From Nakamurella multipartita DSM 44233 (lineage in GTDB: Bacteria > Actinomycetota > Actinomycetes > Mycobacteriales > Nakamurellaceae): a stretch of 64,000 bases of DNA. The DNA lies in contig NC_013235.1 of the NCBI RefSeq assembly GCF_000024365.1, forward strand, positions 4,650,001 to 4,714,000. The letters are read 5' to 3'. Shown one piece after another: positions 9,240 through 18,500 of the stretch. Under the pieces are notes generated by a model, which saw nothing but the letters and a program-made list of their open reading frames with translations, was not told the DNA's origin and did no database searches. Both the position numbers and the translations under genes were made by a program. How positions within the stretch are numbered: position 1 is the stretch's first letter; each line of letters begins with the position of its first letter.

Positions 9240-10390
9240 AGGGCGCGGGCCATGACCAACCGCTGGACCTGGTTGGTCCCCTCGTAGATCTGGGTGATCT
9301 TGGCGTCGCGCATCATCCGCTCCACCGGGAAGTCCCGGGTGTAGCCGGCCCCGCCCAGCAGTTGCACCGCGTCGACGGTGACCTTCATGGCCACATCCGA
9401 GGCCAGGCACTTGGCCGCGGCCGACAGGTAGGTCTTGTTCGCATCGCCCCGCTCGGCGGCCGCCGCCGCCTGGTAGACCAACGTGCGGGCGGCGTCGATC
9501 TGCATCGCCATGTCGGCGACCATGAACTGCAGTCCCTGGAACTCGGCCAGGTGCCTGCCGAACTGCCGACGCTCCTTGATGTAGCCGATGGCCACGTCCA
9601 GGGCGCCCTGGGCCAGGCCGATCGCCTGGGCACCGATGGTGGGCCGGGTGTGATCGAGAGTGGCCATCGCGGTGGCGAATCCGGTGCCCGGCTCGCCGAC
9701 GATCCGGTCACCCGGGATCCGGCAGTTCTCGAAATGGATCTCCCGGGTGGGCGAGCCCTTGATGCCGAGCTTGCGCTCCTTGCTGCCGACGACGAATCCC
9801 GGGTCGTCCGCATGCACGACGAACGCGCTGATCCCCTTGGCCCGCTTGTCGGGATCGGTCACCGCCATCACCGTGTACCAGCTCGACACACCGGCATTGG
9901 TGATCCAGCACTTCGTGCCGTTGAGCACCCAGTCGTCGCCGTCGCGGACCGCCCGGGTGCGCATGGCGGCGGCATCCGAACCGGCCTCCCGTTCGGACAG
10001 CGCATAGGAGATCATCGCCTCGCCGCTGGCGATGCTCGGCAGCACCTGCTGCTTGAGTTCCTCGGATGCGGACAGCAGCAGCGGCATCGACCCGAGCTTG
10101 TTGACCGCCGGGATCAGCGACGACGAGCCGCAGACCCGGGCCACCTCCTCGATCACGATGACGGTGGCCACCGCGTCGGCCCCGGCGCCCTCGTACTCCT
10201 CGGGGATGTGCACGGCCTGGAATCCGGCCGCGGTCAGCGCCTTCTGCGCCTCGATCGGGTACCGCTCCCGCTCGTCGACGTCGGCCGCGTGCGGAGCGAT
10301 CTCGTGTTCGGCCAGATCGCGGATCGCCTCCCGGACGGCCCGGTGGTCCTCGGTCAAGGTGAACAGGTCGGTGCTGATTGCCGTGCTCAT
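9230..10390 (-). CDS. Acyl-CoA dehydrogenase (FadE25-like)
   Basis: 386 residues from ATG 10390 (MSTAISTDLFTLTEDHRAVR); the frame is open 33 codons further but without family sequence. The three-part ACAD fold is visible: alpha-helical N-domain (IPEEYEGAGADAVATVIVIEEVA), beta-domain with SYALSEREAGSDAAAMRTRA and GTKCWITNAGVSSWYTVMA, and C-domain with ERRQFGRHLAEFQGLQFMVAD. The catalytic glutamate is in ITQIYEGTNQVQRLVMAR near the C-terminus. It oxidises an acyl-CoA to the 2-enoyl-CoA using FAD and passes electrons to ETF. Position next to purE/purK matches M. tuberculosis fadE25. A palindrome 40 bp upstream (10430-10445) is a likely operator. Chain-length preference cannot be read. Confidence 0.94.
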   Translation of the reverse strand: MSTAISTDLFTLTEDHRAVREAIRDLAEHEIAPHAADVDERERYPIEAQKALTAAGFQAVHIPEEYEGAGADAVATVIVIEEVARVCGSSSLIPAVNKLGSMPLLLSASEELKQQVLPSIASGEAMISYALSEREAGSDAAAMRTRAVRDGDDWVLNGTKCWITNAGVSSWYTVMAVTDPDKRAKGISAFVVHADDPGFVVGSKERKLGIKGSPTREIHFENCRIPGDRIVGEPGTGFATAMATLDHTRPTIGAQAIGLAQGALDVAIGYIKERRQFGRHLAEFQGLQFMVADMAMQIDAARTLVYQAAAAAERGDANKTYLSAAAKCLASDVAMKVTVDAVQLLGGAGYTRDFPVERMMRDAKITQIYEGTNQVQRLVMARALLK

Positions 10391-10429
10391 GGTCGCCAGA
10401 GCCTTCCGCGTCGGAGAATCTCCGCAAAT

Positions 10430-10445
10430 GTTACCCGTGGGTAAC
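10430..10445. promoter_or_regulatory. Palindromic operator GTTACCC-GT-GGGTAAC upstream of the acyl-CoA dehydrogenase
   Basis: Perfect 7-bp arms around a 2-bp centre, in the 55-bp gap between the MFS gene's stop (10446) and the acyl-CoA dehydrogenase start (10390). Size and position suit a TetR-type fatty-acid regulator, several of which bind TTACC...GGTAA-like sites in actinobacteria. The regulator gene is not in the window. Confidence 0.6.
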
Positions 10446-11849
10446 TTATCTCGCCAGGGGCCCGTCCGCTCCGGCTGCTCCCCCCTCACCGGCCTGCGCC
10501 CGGGCTCGGGCGATCTGCTCGTTGTTGATCCGCGGCCACGCCCAGGCGAGCAACAGCAGGTAGCTGAGCCCGCACAGCAGGAACGGCAGCCGCACGGCCC
10601 ATTCCCGGCCGACGACCGGCTCGAACGCCCAGACCACCAGCCCGCCCAGCAGCGTGCCGATCGCGATCGTGCCCCAGCCGAAGAACCGGTACACCGAGTT
10701 GACCCGGCCGAGCAGTCGATCCGGGATCAGCGACTGACGCAGCGACACCGTGATCACGTTCCAGACCACGATGAACACGGCGGTCACCAGACTGACCGCC
10801 CAGAGCGCGGCGAACTGTGACAGCAGCCCGAACAGCAGATCGCCGGCGCCCATGCCCACGATCGCCGCCGCCAACGCCGTGCCGGGCGGCCAGCGCCGGA
10901 TCAGCCGGGGGCCGGCGATCCCGCCGAGCACGGCGCCGACCGCCGAGCCCGTCATCAGCAGGCCGAATCCGGTGGCGTCCAACCCGGCCACCTCCTGCCC
11001 GAACAGCACGAACACGGCCGCACCCATGGCACTGGCCGCATTGAGCACGCCCAGCGAGATGGCCAGCGAGCGCAGCAGGCGGTGACCCATCAGCCAGCGG
11101 ACGCCCTCGGCGATCTCGGCCGACAGCCGGGTCGGCGGGCCGTCCGAACGGGGTGGCCGGAACGAGCCGGCGATGGTGAACACCATGGCCGCGGCCACGG
11201 CGAACCCGCCGGCGCCGACGAAGAACGGCAGGGCGATGCCGACCGCGATCAGCAGACCGGCCAGGGGCGGGCCGACGAACTGGTTGGCGACGGTCTCGGC
11301 CGCCCACAGCCGCCCGTTCGCGGTGGTCAACCGTTGCTCAGGAACCAGGGACGGGATCAGCGTCTGTGCACTGTTGTCCCCGACCACCTCGGCCAGGCCG
11401 ACCAGCAGGGCCAGGACGACGAGCCCGGCCAGCAGGACCCCGGAGTGGTCGCCGCCGGCCACCGTGCCGGTCCCCGCGCCGGCCGCCGGATCCGCGCCGG
11501 CCGACGGATCCGCGGCGGGCGCACCGACGGCCACCAGCAGCAGCGCGAACCCCAGCAACAGCACCGCGCGCGCCGTGGCCGCGAGACCGACCAGCCGCCG
11601 CCGGTCGAACCGGTCGGTGATCGCCCCGACCGGCAGGGAGAACAGCAGCCAGGGCAACCGGGTGGCCGCCGTGACCAGCGCGATCGACACCGGGTCGCGG
11701 GTGATCGCCGAGGCCAGCCAGGGCACCGCGACCACCATCAGCCCGTCGGCCAGGTTGGCCGAGGTGGTCGCGACCAGCAACCGGCGAAACGGGCCCGGCC
11801 CGGCCACCCGGGGCGCGGCCGCCGCGTCACCGGGTGGCGGCACCGTCAT
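10446..11849 (-). CDS. Major facilitator superfamily exporter
   Basis: 467 residues with about 12 hydrophobic helices. After helix 2 comes the MFS signature-like loop LPVGAITDRFDRRRLVGLAA; a Gly/Ala/Asp-rich insert (about residues 108-135) lies between helices 3 and 4. DNSAQTLIPSLVPEQRLTTANGR and SLRQSLIPDRLLGRVNSVYRF are segments I associate with the EntS-like (MFS_3) efflux group. It lies downstream of an ArsR-type regulator and its start overlaps that gene's end by 23 bp, so the two form one transcript controlled by the palindrome at 12435-12458. A drug or metabolite efflux role is inferred; the substrate is unknown. Confidence 0.88.
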   Translation of the reverse strand: MTVPPPGDAAAAPRVAGPGPFRRLLVATTSANLADGLMVVAVPWLASAITRDPVSIALVTAATRLPWLLFSLPVGAITDRFDRRRLVGLAATARAVLLLGFALLLVAVGAPAADPSAGADPAAGAGTGTVAGGDHSGVLLAGLVVLALLVGLAEVVGDNSAQTLIPSLVPEQRLTTANGRLWAAETVANQFVGPPLAGLLIAVGIALPFFVGAGGFAVAAAMVFTIAGSFRPPRSDGPPTRLSAEIAEGVRWLMGHRLLRSLAISLGVLNAASAMGAAVFVLFGQEVAGLDATGFGLLMTGSAVGAVLGGIAGPRLIRRWPPGTALAAAIVGMGAGDLLFGLLSQFAALWAVSLVTAVFIVVWNVITVSLRQSLIPDRLLGRVNSVYRFFGWGTIAIGTLLGGLVVWAFEPVVGREWAVRLPFLLCGLSYLLLLAWAWPRINNEQIARARAQAGEGGAAGADGPLAR

Positions 11850-12429
11850 GTCCGCTGTCGTCCGGGGCCGCGGTATCGACCGCGAGCCGGGGCACGTCGG
11901 CCGGGTAGAGGCCGACCACCAGCCCGTAGGCCTGCTCGCCCGAACGGGGCTCGCGATCGAACTCGTCGAGCAGCCGGTGCAACCGATCCGTCCATTCCTG
12001 GGCCCGCGCGCCGGGTATCCGGGCGTAGCGCACCGCCCCGGTCATCACCTGCTCCTGCGGGTCGACCACCCTCGCCGCCTCGTCCGCGGCCTGCCGCAGC
12101 TGGCGGGCCGCCTCGCCGGCGGCGCCGTCCACCGACTCGAACCAGAACACTCGCGCGGTCCGTCCGTAGTACTTGGCCTCCAGCGCGCGCACCCGCCGGG
12201 TGCGCACCACCCGGACCAGCCCGGCCTGCTCCAGGTTCTTCAGGTGCGAGCCGATGGTGCCCTTGGGTTTGCCGAGCAGCTCGGCCAGCTCGGAGGTGGT
12301 GGCCGCGCGGTCCAGCAGCAGGCTGACGATCTCGCGGCGGGTCGGCTCGAACAGCGCCTTGTACTGCTCGGGCGAGTCCAGGGCGAGGCCGTCGGCCAGG
12401 TCGTAGTCGGGCGCGGTACGGTCGGTCAT
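11827..12429 (-). CDS. ArsR-type winged-helix transcriptional regulator
   Basis: 200 residues from ATG 12429. The N-terminal winged helix-turn-helix (about 20-100) reads KALFEPTRREIVSLLLDR, ATTSELAELLGKPKGTIGSH and LKNLEQAGLVRVVRTRRVR. The C-terminal half is helical with no metal-binding cysteines, so it is unlikely to be a metal sensor. The gene is co-transcribed with the overlapping MFS exporter, and a perfect palindrome lies 6-29 bp before its start codon, which suggests autorepression of the regulator-exporter operon. The ligand is probably the exporter's substrate or a related compound; this is inference from the arrangement. Confidence 0.88.
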   Translation of the reverse strand: MTDRTAPDYDLADGLALDSPEQYKALFEPTRREIVSLLLDRAATTSELAELLGKPKGTIGSHLKNLEQAGLVRVVRTRRVRALEAKYYGRTARVFWFESVDGAAGEAARQLRQAADEAARVVDPQEQVMTGAVRYARIPGARAQEWTDRLHRLLDEFDREPRSGEQAYGLVVGLYPADVPRLAVDTAAPDDSGHDGAATR

Positions 12430-12434
12430 TTTCG

Positions 12435-12458
12435 TATGGTCGGCATTTGCCGACCATA
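12435..12458. promoter_or_regulatory. Perfect 11-bp inverted repeat, probable autoregulatory operator of the ArsR-MFS operon
   Basis: Arms TATGGTCGGCA and TGCCGACCATA with a 2-bp TT centre, ending 6 bp before the regulator's ATG. The symmetry and length match a dimeric winged-helix binding site. The space between it and the start codon is too short for a ribosome site, so the transcript may be leaderless. Confidence 0.75.
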
Positions 12459-12474
12459 AGTCAAGGTTTCCGGG

Positions 12475-12987
12475 TCAGTGGCCGGTGCGCTCGCGCAGGC
12501 CGTCGTGCTTGGTCAGCACCATCTGTTCCAGCCCGGCCGCAAAGCCGGCCAGGGACGTCCGCAACCGGTCGGCCCGCGGGTCGGCCCCGCTGGCCAGGAT
12601 CCGCACCGCCAGCAGCCCGGCGTTGCGGGCGCCGCCGATCGAGACCGTGGCCACCGGGATGCCGGCCGGCATCTGCACGATCGAGAGCAGCGAGTCCAGC
12701 CCGTCCAGGGTGGCCAGCGGAACCGGCACCCCGACCACCGGGAGCACGGTCGCCGAGGCCACCATGCCGGGCAGGTGGGCGGCCCCGCCGGCGCCGGCGA
12801 TGATCACCCGCAGACCGCGCCCGGCGGCTGCGCCGGCGTAGTCCAGCATGCGCTGCGGGGTCCGGTGCGCCGAGTACACGCCGACCTCGTACGGGACGTC
12901 GAACTCGTCCAGCAGCTCGCCGGCCGCGGCCATCACCTTCCAGTCCGAATCCGAGCCCATGATCAGGCCGACCACCGGTGCACTCAT
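12475..12987 (-). CDS. purE: N5-carboxyaminoimidazole ribonucleotide mutase (class I PurE)
   Basis: 170 residues from ATG 12987. Class I PurE landmarks are present: [14 protein letters not shown] at the N-terminus, [15 protein letters not shown] carrying the catalytic His, and [16 protein letters not shown] followed by LPVVGVPVP. It moves the carboxyl group of N5-CAIR to give CAIR in purine synthesis. Its ATG overlaps the purK stop by 4 bp (ATGA at 12984-12987), so translation is coupled with the enzyme that makes its substrate. The C-terminal tail ends 18 bp from the palindrome of the ArsR operon. Confidence 0.97.
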   Translation of the reverse strand: MSAPVVGLIMGSDSDWKVMAAAGELLDEFDVPYEVGVYSAHRTPQRMLDYAGAAAGRGLRVIIAGAGGAAHLPGMVASATVLPVVGVPVPLATLDGLDSLLSIVQMPAGIPVATVSIGGARNAGLLAVRILASGADPRADRLRTSLAGFAAGLEQMVLTKHDGLRERTGH

Positions 12988-14246
12988 CGCGCCGCCACCT
13001 CCTGCGGTCGTGCTGCGCGGGGATCGGCGGCATGGGCGTTCCAACCGTCGGCCCACACGCCTTCGCTGAGCCAGGTCGCGGCCAGCGCGGCGACGCGCCG
13101 CAGCTCACCCAGATCCGAGCCGAGCACATTGACATGCCCGAGCTTGCGCCCGGGCCGGAAAGCCTTGCCGTATAGATGCACCTTGACCTGCGGGAACCGG
13201 GCAGCCAGGTGATGGACACGCTCGTCCATGCCGATGCCCGCACCGGGGCCGTCGGCCGGGCCACCGAGCACGTTGCCCATCACGGTGAACGGGGCGAGCA
13301 GGTCGGTGCGGCCCAGCGGGTAGTCCAGGACGGCCCGCAGGTGCTGCTCGAACTGGCCGGTCACCGCCCCGTCCATTGACCAGTGGCCGGAGTTGTGCGG
13401 GCGCATGGCCAACTCGTTGACCAGGATCCCGTCGGGCGCGTCCGGTCCGGGGTCGACCTCGAACAGCTCGACGGCCAGGATGCCGACGACGCCGAGCTCC
13501 CCGGCGACCTGCAGGGCCAGCCGCCCGGCCGCCGACGCGACGTCGCCGTCCAGTCCGGGTGCGGGGGCGATCACCTCGACGCAGATCCCGTCCTGCTGGA
13601 CGGTCTGCACCACCGGCCAGGCCGCGGCCTGGCCGAAGGGCGACCGGGCGACCACGGCGGCCAGCTCCCGGCGCATCGGCACGAAGGCCTCCAGCACCAG
13701 CTGGCCCCCGTCCGGCAGGTCCAGCTCGGGCGCCTCGGTCGCCGACCGCACCACCCACACCCCGCGGCCGTCGTACCCGCCGCGCGCGGTCTTGACCACG
13801 CAGGGCCAACCGTGCGCGTCGCCGAACGCCACGATCCGGTCGTCACGGGCCGGGTCGTCGGCCGCGATCACCGCGAAGGCCGGGACCGGCACCCCGAGTT
13901 CGGCCAACCGGGTGCGCATCAGCGCCTTGTCCTGCGCGAATTGCAGTGCGTCCGCGCCCGGGTGCACGGCAAAGCCTTCGGCGACCAGGGTGCGGATGTG
14001 TTCACCGGGCACATGCTCGTGATCGAAGGTGACGACGTCGCACCCCTGCGCGAACCGGCGCAGGGCATCCAGGTCGGTGTGATGGCCGATCATCACGTCC
14101 GGCGTGACCAGGGCCGCGCTCTCCTCGGCCGAGATCGAGAGCACCCGCAGGGTCTGGCCGAGCGGAATGGCCGCCTGATGGGTCATCCGGGCCAGCTGGC
14201 CGCCACCGACCATCCCGACCCGGGGCATGCCGGTGCGTTCGTCCAC
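12984..14246 (-). CDS. purK: N5-carboxyaminoimidazole ribonucleotide synthase
   Basis: 420 residues with an ATP-grasp fold. Seen: [17 protein letters not shown] at the N-terminus, TFDHEHVP, the lid-region [17 protein letters not shown], the metal-site VELFEV and [18 protein letters not shown] near residue 275-295, all characteristic of PurK. It uses ATP and bicarbonate to carboxylate AIR to N5-CAIR, which PurE then rearranges. It is first of a two-gene operon with purE (4-bp overlap). The gene lies 219 bp downstream of the GGDEF-like gene; that gap has no other open gene I can support. Confidence 0.97.
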   Translation of the reverse strand: MDERTGMPRVGMVGGGQLARMTHQAAIPLGQTLRVLSISAEESAALVTPDVMIGHHTDLDALRRFAQGCDVVTFDHEHVPGEHIRTLVAEGFAVHPGADALQFAQDKALMRTRLAELGVPVPAFAVIAADDPARDDRIVAFGDAHGWPCVVKTARGGYDGRGVWVVRSATEAPELDLPDGGQLVLEAFVPMRRELAAVVARSPFGQAAAWPVVQTVQQDGICVEVIAPAPGLDGDVASAAGRLALQVAGELGVVGILAVELFEVDPGPDAPDGILVNELAMRPHNSGHWSMDGAVTGQFEQHLRAVLDYPLGRTDLLAPFTVMGNVLGGPADGPGAGIGMDERVHHLAARFPQVKVHLYGKAFRPGRKLGHVNVLGSDLGELRRVAALAATWLSEGVWADGWNAHAADPRAARPQEVAAR

Positions 14247-14465
14247 GGTCGGACAGCCTAGTGGGGGCCGAGCACCGCGAACGCGGTGACCGTCCCACCA
14301 TCGACCGGCCGATCACTCGGCCGGGCGCAGGACGGTCACCGCGCCGCCTCGAGCGCCCATCCCCGACGCTCGATCACCCTCCCCGGGACTTCCGGCGGCG
14401 GCCTGACCGGCCGCCACCGAGCGAGCCACGGCGTCCCCTCGATCCGCCGTGGAGTGTGGGGCCCG

Positions 14466-15239
14466 CTACCGGGCCAGTTCGCTGATCAGGTCGATGGCCG
14501 CGGCTCCGGTGTCCGGGAGCCGCTCGATCCAGATCCGGGCAATGGATTCGCCGGGGGGCAGGTCGCGACCGAGCCGCTCCTGCACCATCCCGGTGAGCAG
14601 GTGCGCGCGGCGAGCCAGCATCGGTTCGCGGACGGCCAGCACAACGGCCATGTGGTCGGCCAGCCGGGCCAGCGTCTGACCGCCGTCGAAGACGGTCCGC
14701 ATGGCGTCGCCGGCCAGGATCAACGGGGTCAACCGGTCCCACCCGATCCGCCCGGCCAGGTTGAGCCGGACCGTCACCAACGCATGGGTGGCCGACACCT
14801 TGGTGTCCGCCACCTCGGCGGCGCGATAGACCTCGCCCAGCCGCGTCCGCAGGTAGTCGACGGACACCAGGCCGGTCAGCGGATCGAAGACCGCATGGCG
14901 GGGGGTCGTCATCCGTTCGGCCCAGCCCAACGACGCCGCACGGTGAACAACCCCGTCGCCGATGTCGGGGAGCACACAAGCCAGTCCATCCAGATCGGCC
15001 AACGTCTCGCCCAGGGAAACGCCTTTGTGCGCGCGGGCCGCGCCGAGCCGCTCGGCCGGCGCCCAGACGTTCTCACCCAGCAGGCAGGCTTCGCACAGCG
15101 CATCGACCGCGGGATGGTGCCAGTCGGACACGAACGCCCAGCCCGCCGCGCTGGACTGCTCGTACCAGCGGTCCCGGAGATCGGCGCTGGTCAGGGTGGT
15201 GACGCGAGGGGTGTGATCCATGCGTCCCGCGCCCTCCAT
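14466..15239 (-). CDS. Degenerate GGDEF-like protein, function unknown
   Basis: 257 residues from ATG 15239; an in-frame ATG at 15221 would remove six residues. The N-terminal half (1-120) is unfamiliar, with a DALCEACLLGENVW segment. At about residue 118 FDPLTGLVSVDYLRTRLGEVY matches the DxLTGL...L..RL helix that opens diguanylate cyclase (GGDEF) domains, and ALVTVRLN fits the following strand, but no GG(D/E)EF signature follows: the equivalent turn reads RLADHM. It is therefore probably not a cyclase; a ligand-binding or protein-interaction role is possible. A phased GTNAC array lies 23-67 bp before the start codon, so the gene is likely under specific transcriptional control together with or opposite to the divergent sigma factor. 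Confidence 0.7.
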   Translation of the reverse strand: MEGAGRMDHTPRVTTLTSADLRDRWYEQSSAAGWAFVSDWHHPAVDALCEACLLGENVWAPAERLGAARAHKGVSLGETLADLDGLACVLPDIGDGVVHRAASLGWAERMTTPRHAVFDPLTGLVSVDYLRTRLGEVYRAAEVADTKVSATHALVTVRLNLAGRIGWDRLTPLILAGDAMRTVFDGGQTLARLADHMAVVLAVREPMLARRAHLLTGMVQERLGRDLPPGESIARIWIERLPDTGAAAIDLISELAR

Positions 15240-15261
15240 TTCTGCTCTCGTCGTCGGTGTT

Positions 15262-15306
15262 GTTACGTGCTGTTACTAACTGTCACTGCTTGTAACTTTT
15301 GGTTAC
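15262..15306. promoter_or_regulatory. Five GTNAC pentamers at exact 10-bp spacing (phased operator array)
   Basis: GTTAC 15262, GTTAC 15272, GTCAC 15282, GTAAC 15292 and GTTAC 15302, each starting exactly ten bases after the last, so all fall on the same face of the helix. GTNAC is self-complementary, so the array reads the same on both strands. It sits 23-67 bp upstream of the GGDEF-like gene and 282-326 bp upstream of the sigma-factor gene. Confidence 0.7.
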
Positions 15307-15571
15307 TGTCGAGACGGCGGAGGATGCAGTCCCGCCATGCTTCTGGGGATGAGACGGGCGGATCCCGTGACGATCACGCGACTTTGCGGACTTTTTTCAC
15401 CAGGCGTTGCCCGGCCGTCCACCGAGGGGCCACGGGACCGGCCCGCTTAGCCCATTCGTGAGGTTCTCCCGCCCGGGCCGGTGACGGATCGCCGCTTCGT
15501 GGGTGACAATGCACGGGAGACCACGGCGCGGTGTGGTCAGGCGCGGGCCTGTCACTCCCCTGGAGGAAATC

Positions 15572-15580
15572 AAGGAGGGG
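15572..15580 (+). promoter_or_regulatory. Strong Shine-Dalgarno deciding a GTG start for the sigma-factor fusion
   Basis: AAGGAGGGG ends 7 bases before GTG 15588. The frame is open upstream to 15531, but that part has no ribosome site and no sigma-factor similarity, so 15588 is preferred. Confidence 0.8.
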
Positions 15581-15587
15581 TGCCCGC

Positions 15588-18500
15588 GTGCCGGAGCAGG
15601 AAGCTGACGAGTACGTGGTCAGCGACCCCGAACTGATCACCCAGGTCCGCAACGGCGATCGCGAGGCCTTCGGCGAGCTGTACCGGCGGCACTCGGGACC
15701 GGCCACCAACTTGGCGCGCCAGTTCGCCCGCAACGCCGCCGAGGCCGACGACCTGGTCTCCGAATCCTTCGCCCGCGTGCTGGACAACCTGCTGGACGGC
15801 AAGGGCCCCGACACCGCATTCCGCGCCTACCTGTTCACCACCATCCGCAACACCGCCTACGACCGCACCCGCAAGGACAAGCGGCTGCAGTTCACCGACG
15901 ACATGACCGCCCATGACGTGGCCGTGCCCGGTGACGATCCGGCGCTGATGAAGATGGAGAGCGGGCTGGTCGCCAGCGCGTTCGCTCAGCTGCCGGAACG
16001 CTGGCAGGCCGTGCTGTGGCACACCCAGGTCGAGGGCGAATCGCCCGCCCAGGTCGGAGCGCTGCTCGGGATGGCCCCGGGGGCGGTGTCCTCGCTCGCC
16101 TTCCGGGCCCGGGAGGGCCTGCGCGAGGCCTATCTCCAGGCCCATCTGGCCGAGACCGCGGCCGAGCAGTGCCGCTCGACGGTGGAACGGCTCGGCGCCT
16201 GGACCCGCGGCGGCCTGTCCAAGCGGGAGACCCAGCAGGTCGACGCGCACCTCAAGACGTGCGACCGCTGTCGCGCGCTGGCCGCGGAGCTGCAGGAGGT
16301 CAACCACAACCTGCGCGGCCTGCTCGCCCCGCTGTTGCTCGGCGGCGCGGCGGCCGCGGGCTACCTGGCGACCCTCGGACCGGTGGCACCGCTGGCGGTG
16401 CCGGGGGCGCTGGCCGGTGGCGCGACCGGCGGCTCGGCGGGCTCGGCGGGCAGCGGCGGTGGCGCGGGAGCCGCCGGGGCCGGTGCGGCCGGCGGCGCCG
16501 GAGCGGCCGGAGGGGCCAGTGCGGCCGGGATCGCAGCGGCGGCCGCCGCTGCGGCGGCGGGTGCTGCCGCCCTGGGACTTGGCGCATTGGCCAGCGCCGC
16601 CGATTCGAACGCGGCGGCCGCGTCCTCCACCGGTGGTGCAGGGGCTGGTGGTGCTGGTGCCGGCGCTGGCGGAGCAGGGGCCGGCGCGGCGGGCGCGGGG
16701 GCCGCAGGCGCCGGTGCAGCGGCGGGCGCCGGCGGTGCGGCCACCGGACTGGTCGCGACCATCGGGGTCGGTGGGCTGATCGCGGCCGGCGCGGTGGTGG
16801 CCGCCGCCGTCCTCGCGGCGGTCGTGCTGATCGTGAACGGCTTGACTCCGGCGACCACCACACCCGTGGCCGATCAACCGCCGTCTGTGGCCGCCCCGGC
16901 CACCTCCGGCGGCGCCGACGGCGCCGCCGGCCCGACCGGGTCGGACTCCGCCGGCGGCACCGGTAGCCCGGCGGGTTCGGTCGCACAGGGCGGCGACACC
17001 ACCGCCGGCGGGGCCAATGGCTCGTCGGCCGGCGCGTCCGACGCCGGTTCCGGCAGCAACCCGGGCGCCGGGACCGACTCGGGCGCGGGCGGAGATCAGG
17101 GTGGGGCCGGCACGGGCACCGGCGGAAATCAGGGTGGGGGTGGCGATCAGGGCACCGGCGGGTCCTCACCGCTGTCCACCTCGGCAGTGACCAACCCGGC
17201 AGAGACCAACCCGGCAGGGACCAACCCGGCACCGACCACGCAGGTGCCGACCACGGCCGAGCCGACGTCCCCGGGGCCGACCTCGGCGACCACCGAACCG
17301 ACGACCACCGAACCCACCACCTCCGAACCCACAACCCCAGTGCCCCCCACCGACCCGAACCTGACCGTCTCGGGTCCTGCCGGTGTGTCGATCACCGCCG
17401 GTGCATCGGCCGGTATCGACCTCACGGTCCTGAACAACGAGGGCACCAGCGTCTCCCCGACCCTCACCGTGCAGCTCCCGTCCGGCGTGAGCGTCACCGG
17501 CTTCAGCCAGACCCCGACTGCTCCCGGATTGCGCGGCGCTCGCGCCGGGTTGCTGCGCGCCGGGACGTGCGAGCCGCTCGCCTCCGGCTGCCGCGCCCAG
17601 CTCGACCCGATCGGACCCGGGGAATCGACCGCGGTCACCATCACGCTGAGCGCCGACCGGGCATCCACCGGCGGCGAGGTGACCATCACCGGCTGGTCCG
17701 GCCCGTCGATCACCGTGCCGGTCACCGTGACGTCCGCGGTGAAGCTGGTCGGGAGCGCCGACGGCCCATTAACCGCCGACGGCGGTATCCACACGGTCAG
17801 GGTGACCGAGGAGAGCAACGGCTCCCCGGAGCCGGTCACCTTCAGCAGCAGCCAGCTGCGCTTCGCCGGCACACCCACCTGTTCGGTGACCGCGGAGCGG
17901 GCCGATTCGGTGATCTGCACGCCGGGCGCGAACGGCACCTTCGACCTGGCCGTGCTGATCGACCGTGATCAGCCGGAGGGCGAACTCGGTTCGGTGCTGC
18001 AGGTGACCGATGCCCACCAACGGCCGGTCGAGCTGACCGCCGCCGAGGGGACGTCGCTCACGATCGTCAAGCCGGCGCCGGCCGACCTGCAGCTCAATCC
18101 GCAGGTCCGCGTCGACCCACCTGTGTCCGGCGGCTCCGGCCGCGTCTCGTTCACGGTGCACAACGAGGGCGGCACCGCGTCGGCGGACGGCACCACGCTC
18201 GACCTCGCGTTCACCGGCGGCCTGGTGCTGACCACCAGTGCCCCCGAGGGCGTGACCTGCACGGCCACCGGCTGCACGCTGCCGTCGATCGAACCGGGAG
18301 CCGACCTGGAGATCACCCTGTCGATCTCGGCCGCCCCCACCGCGACCGGTGGCGAGGTCCTGGTCCGGTGGGCCGGCCAGGAGGGCGGTCTGAGCATCGG
18401 TGTGCCGGTCGGTCCCGCCATCACGGCCCTAGTCGCGCAGAAGGTCGACCTGGTCGCCGACGGCACCAGCCAACCGGTAGTTCTGCGGGCCGACCTGGCG

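Larger units (their letters stand above)
15240..15587. other. 348-bp divergent intergenic region between the GGDEF-like gene and the sigma-factor fusion
   Basis: No coding frame here is supported. It holds the GTNAC array at 15262-15306, then an AT-richer patch with the only long T run nearby (about 15389-15395), and the sigma gene's ribosome site at 15572-15580. Promoters for both divergent genes must lie here, but I could not assign -10/-35 boxes reliably. Confidence 0.6.
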
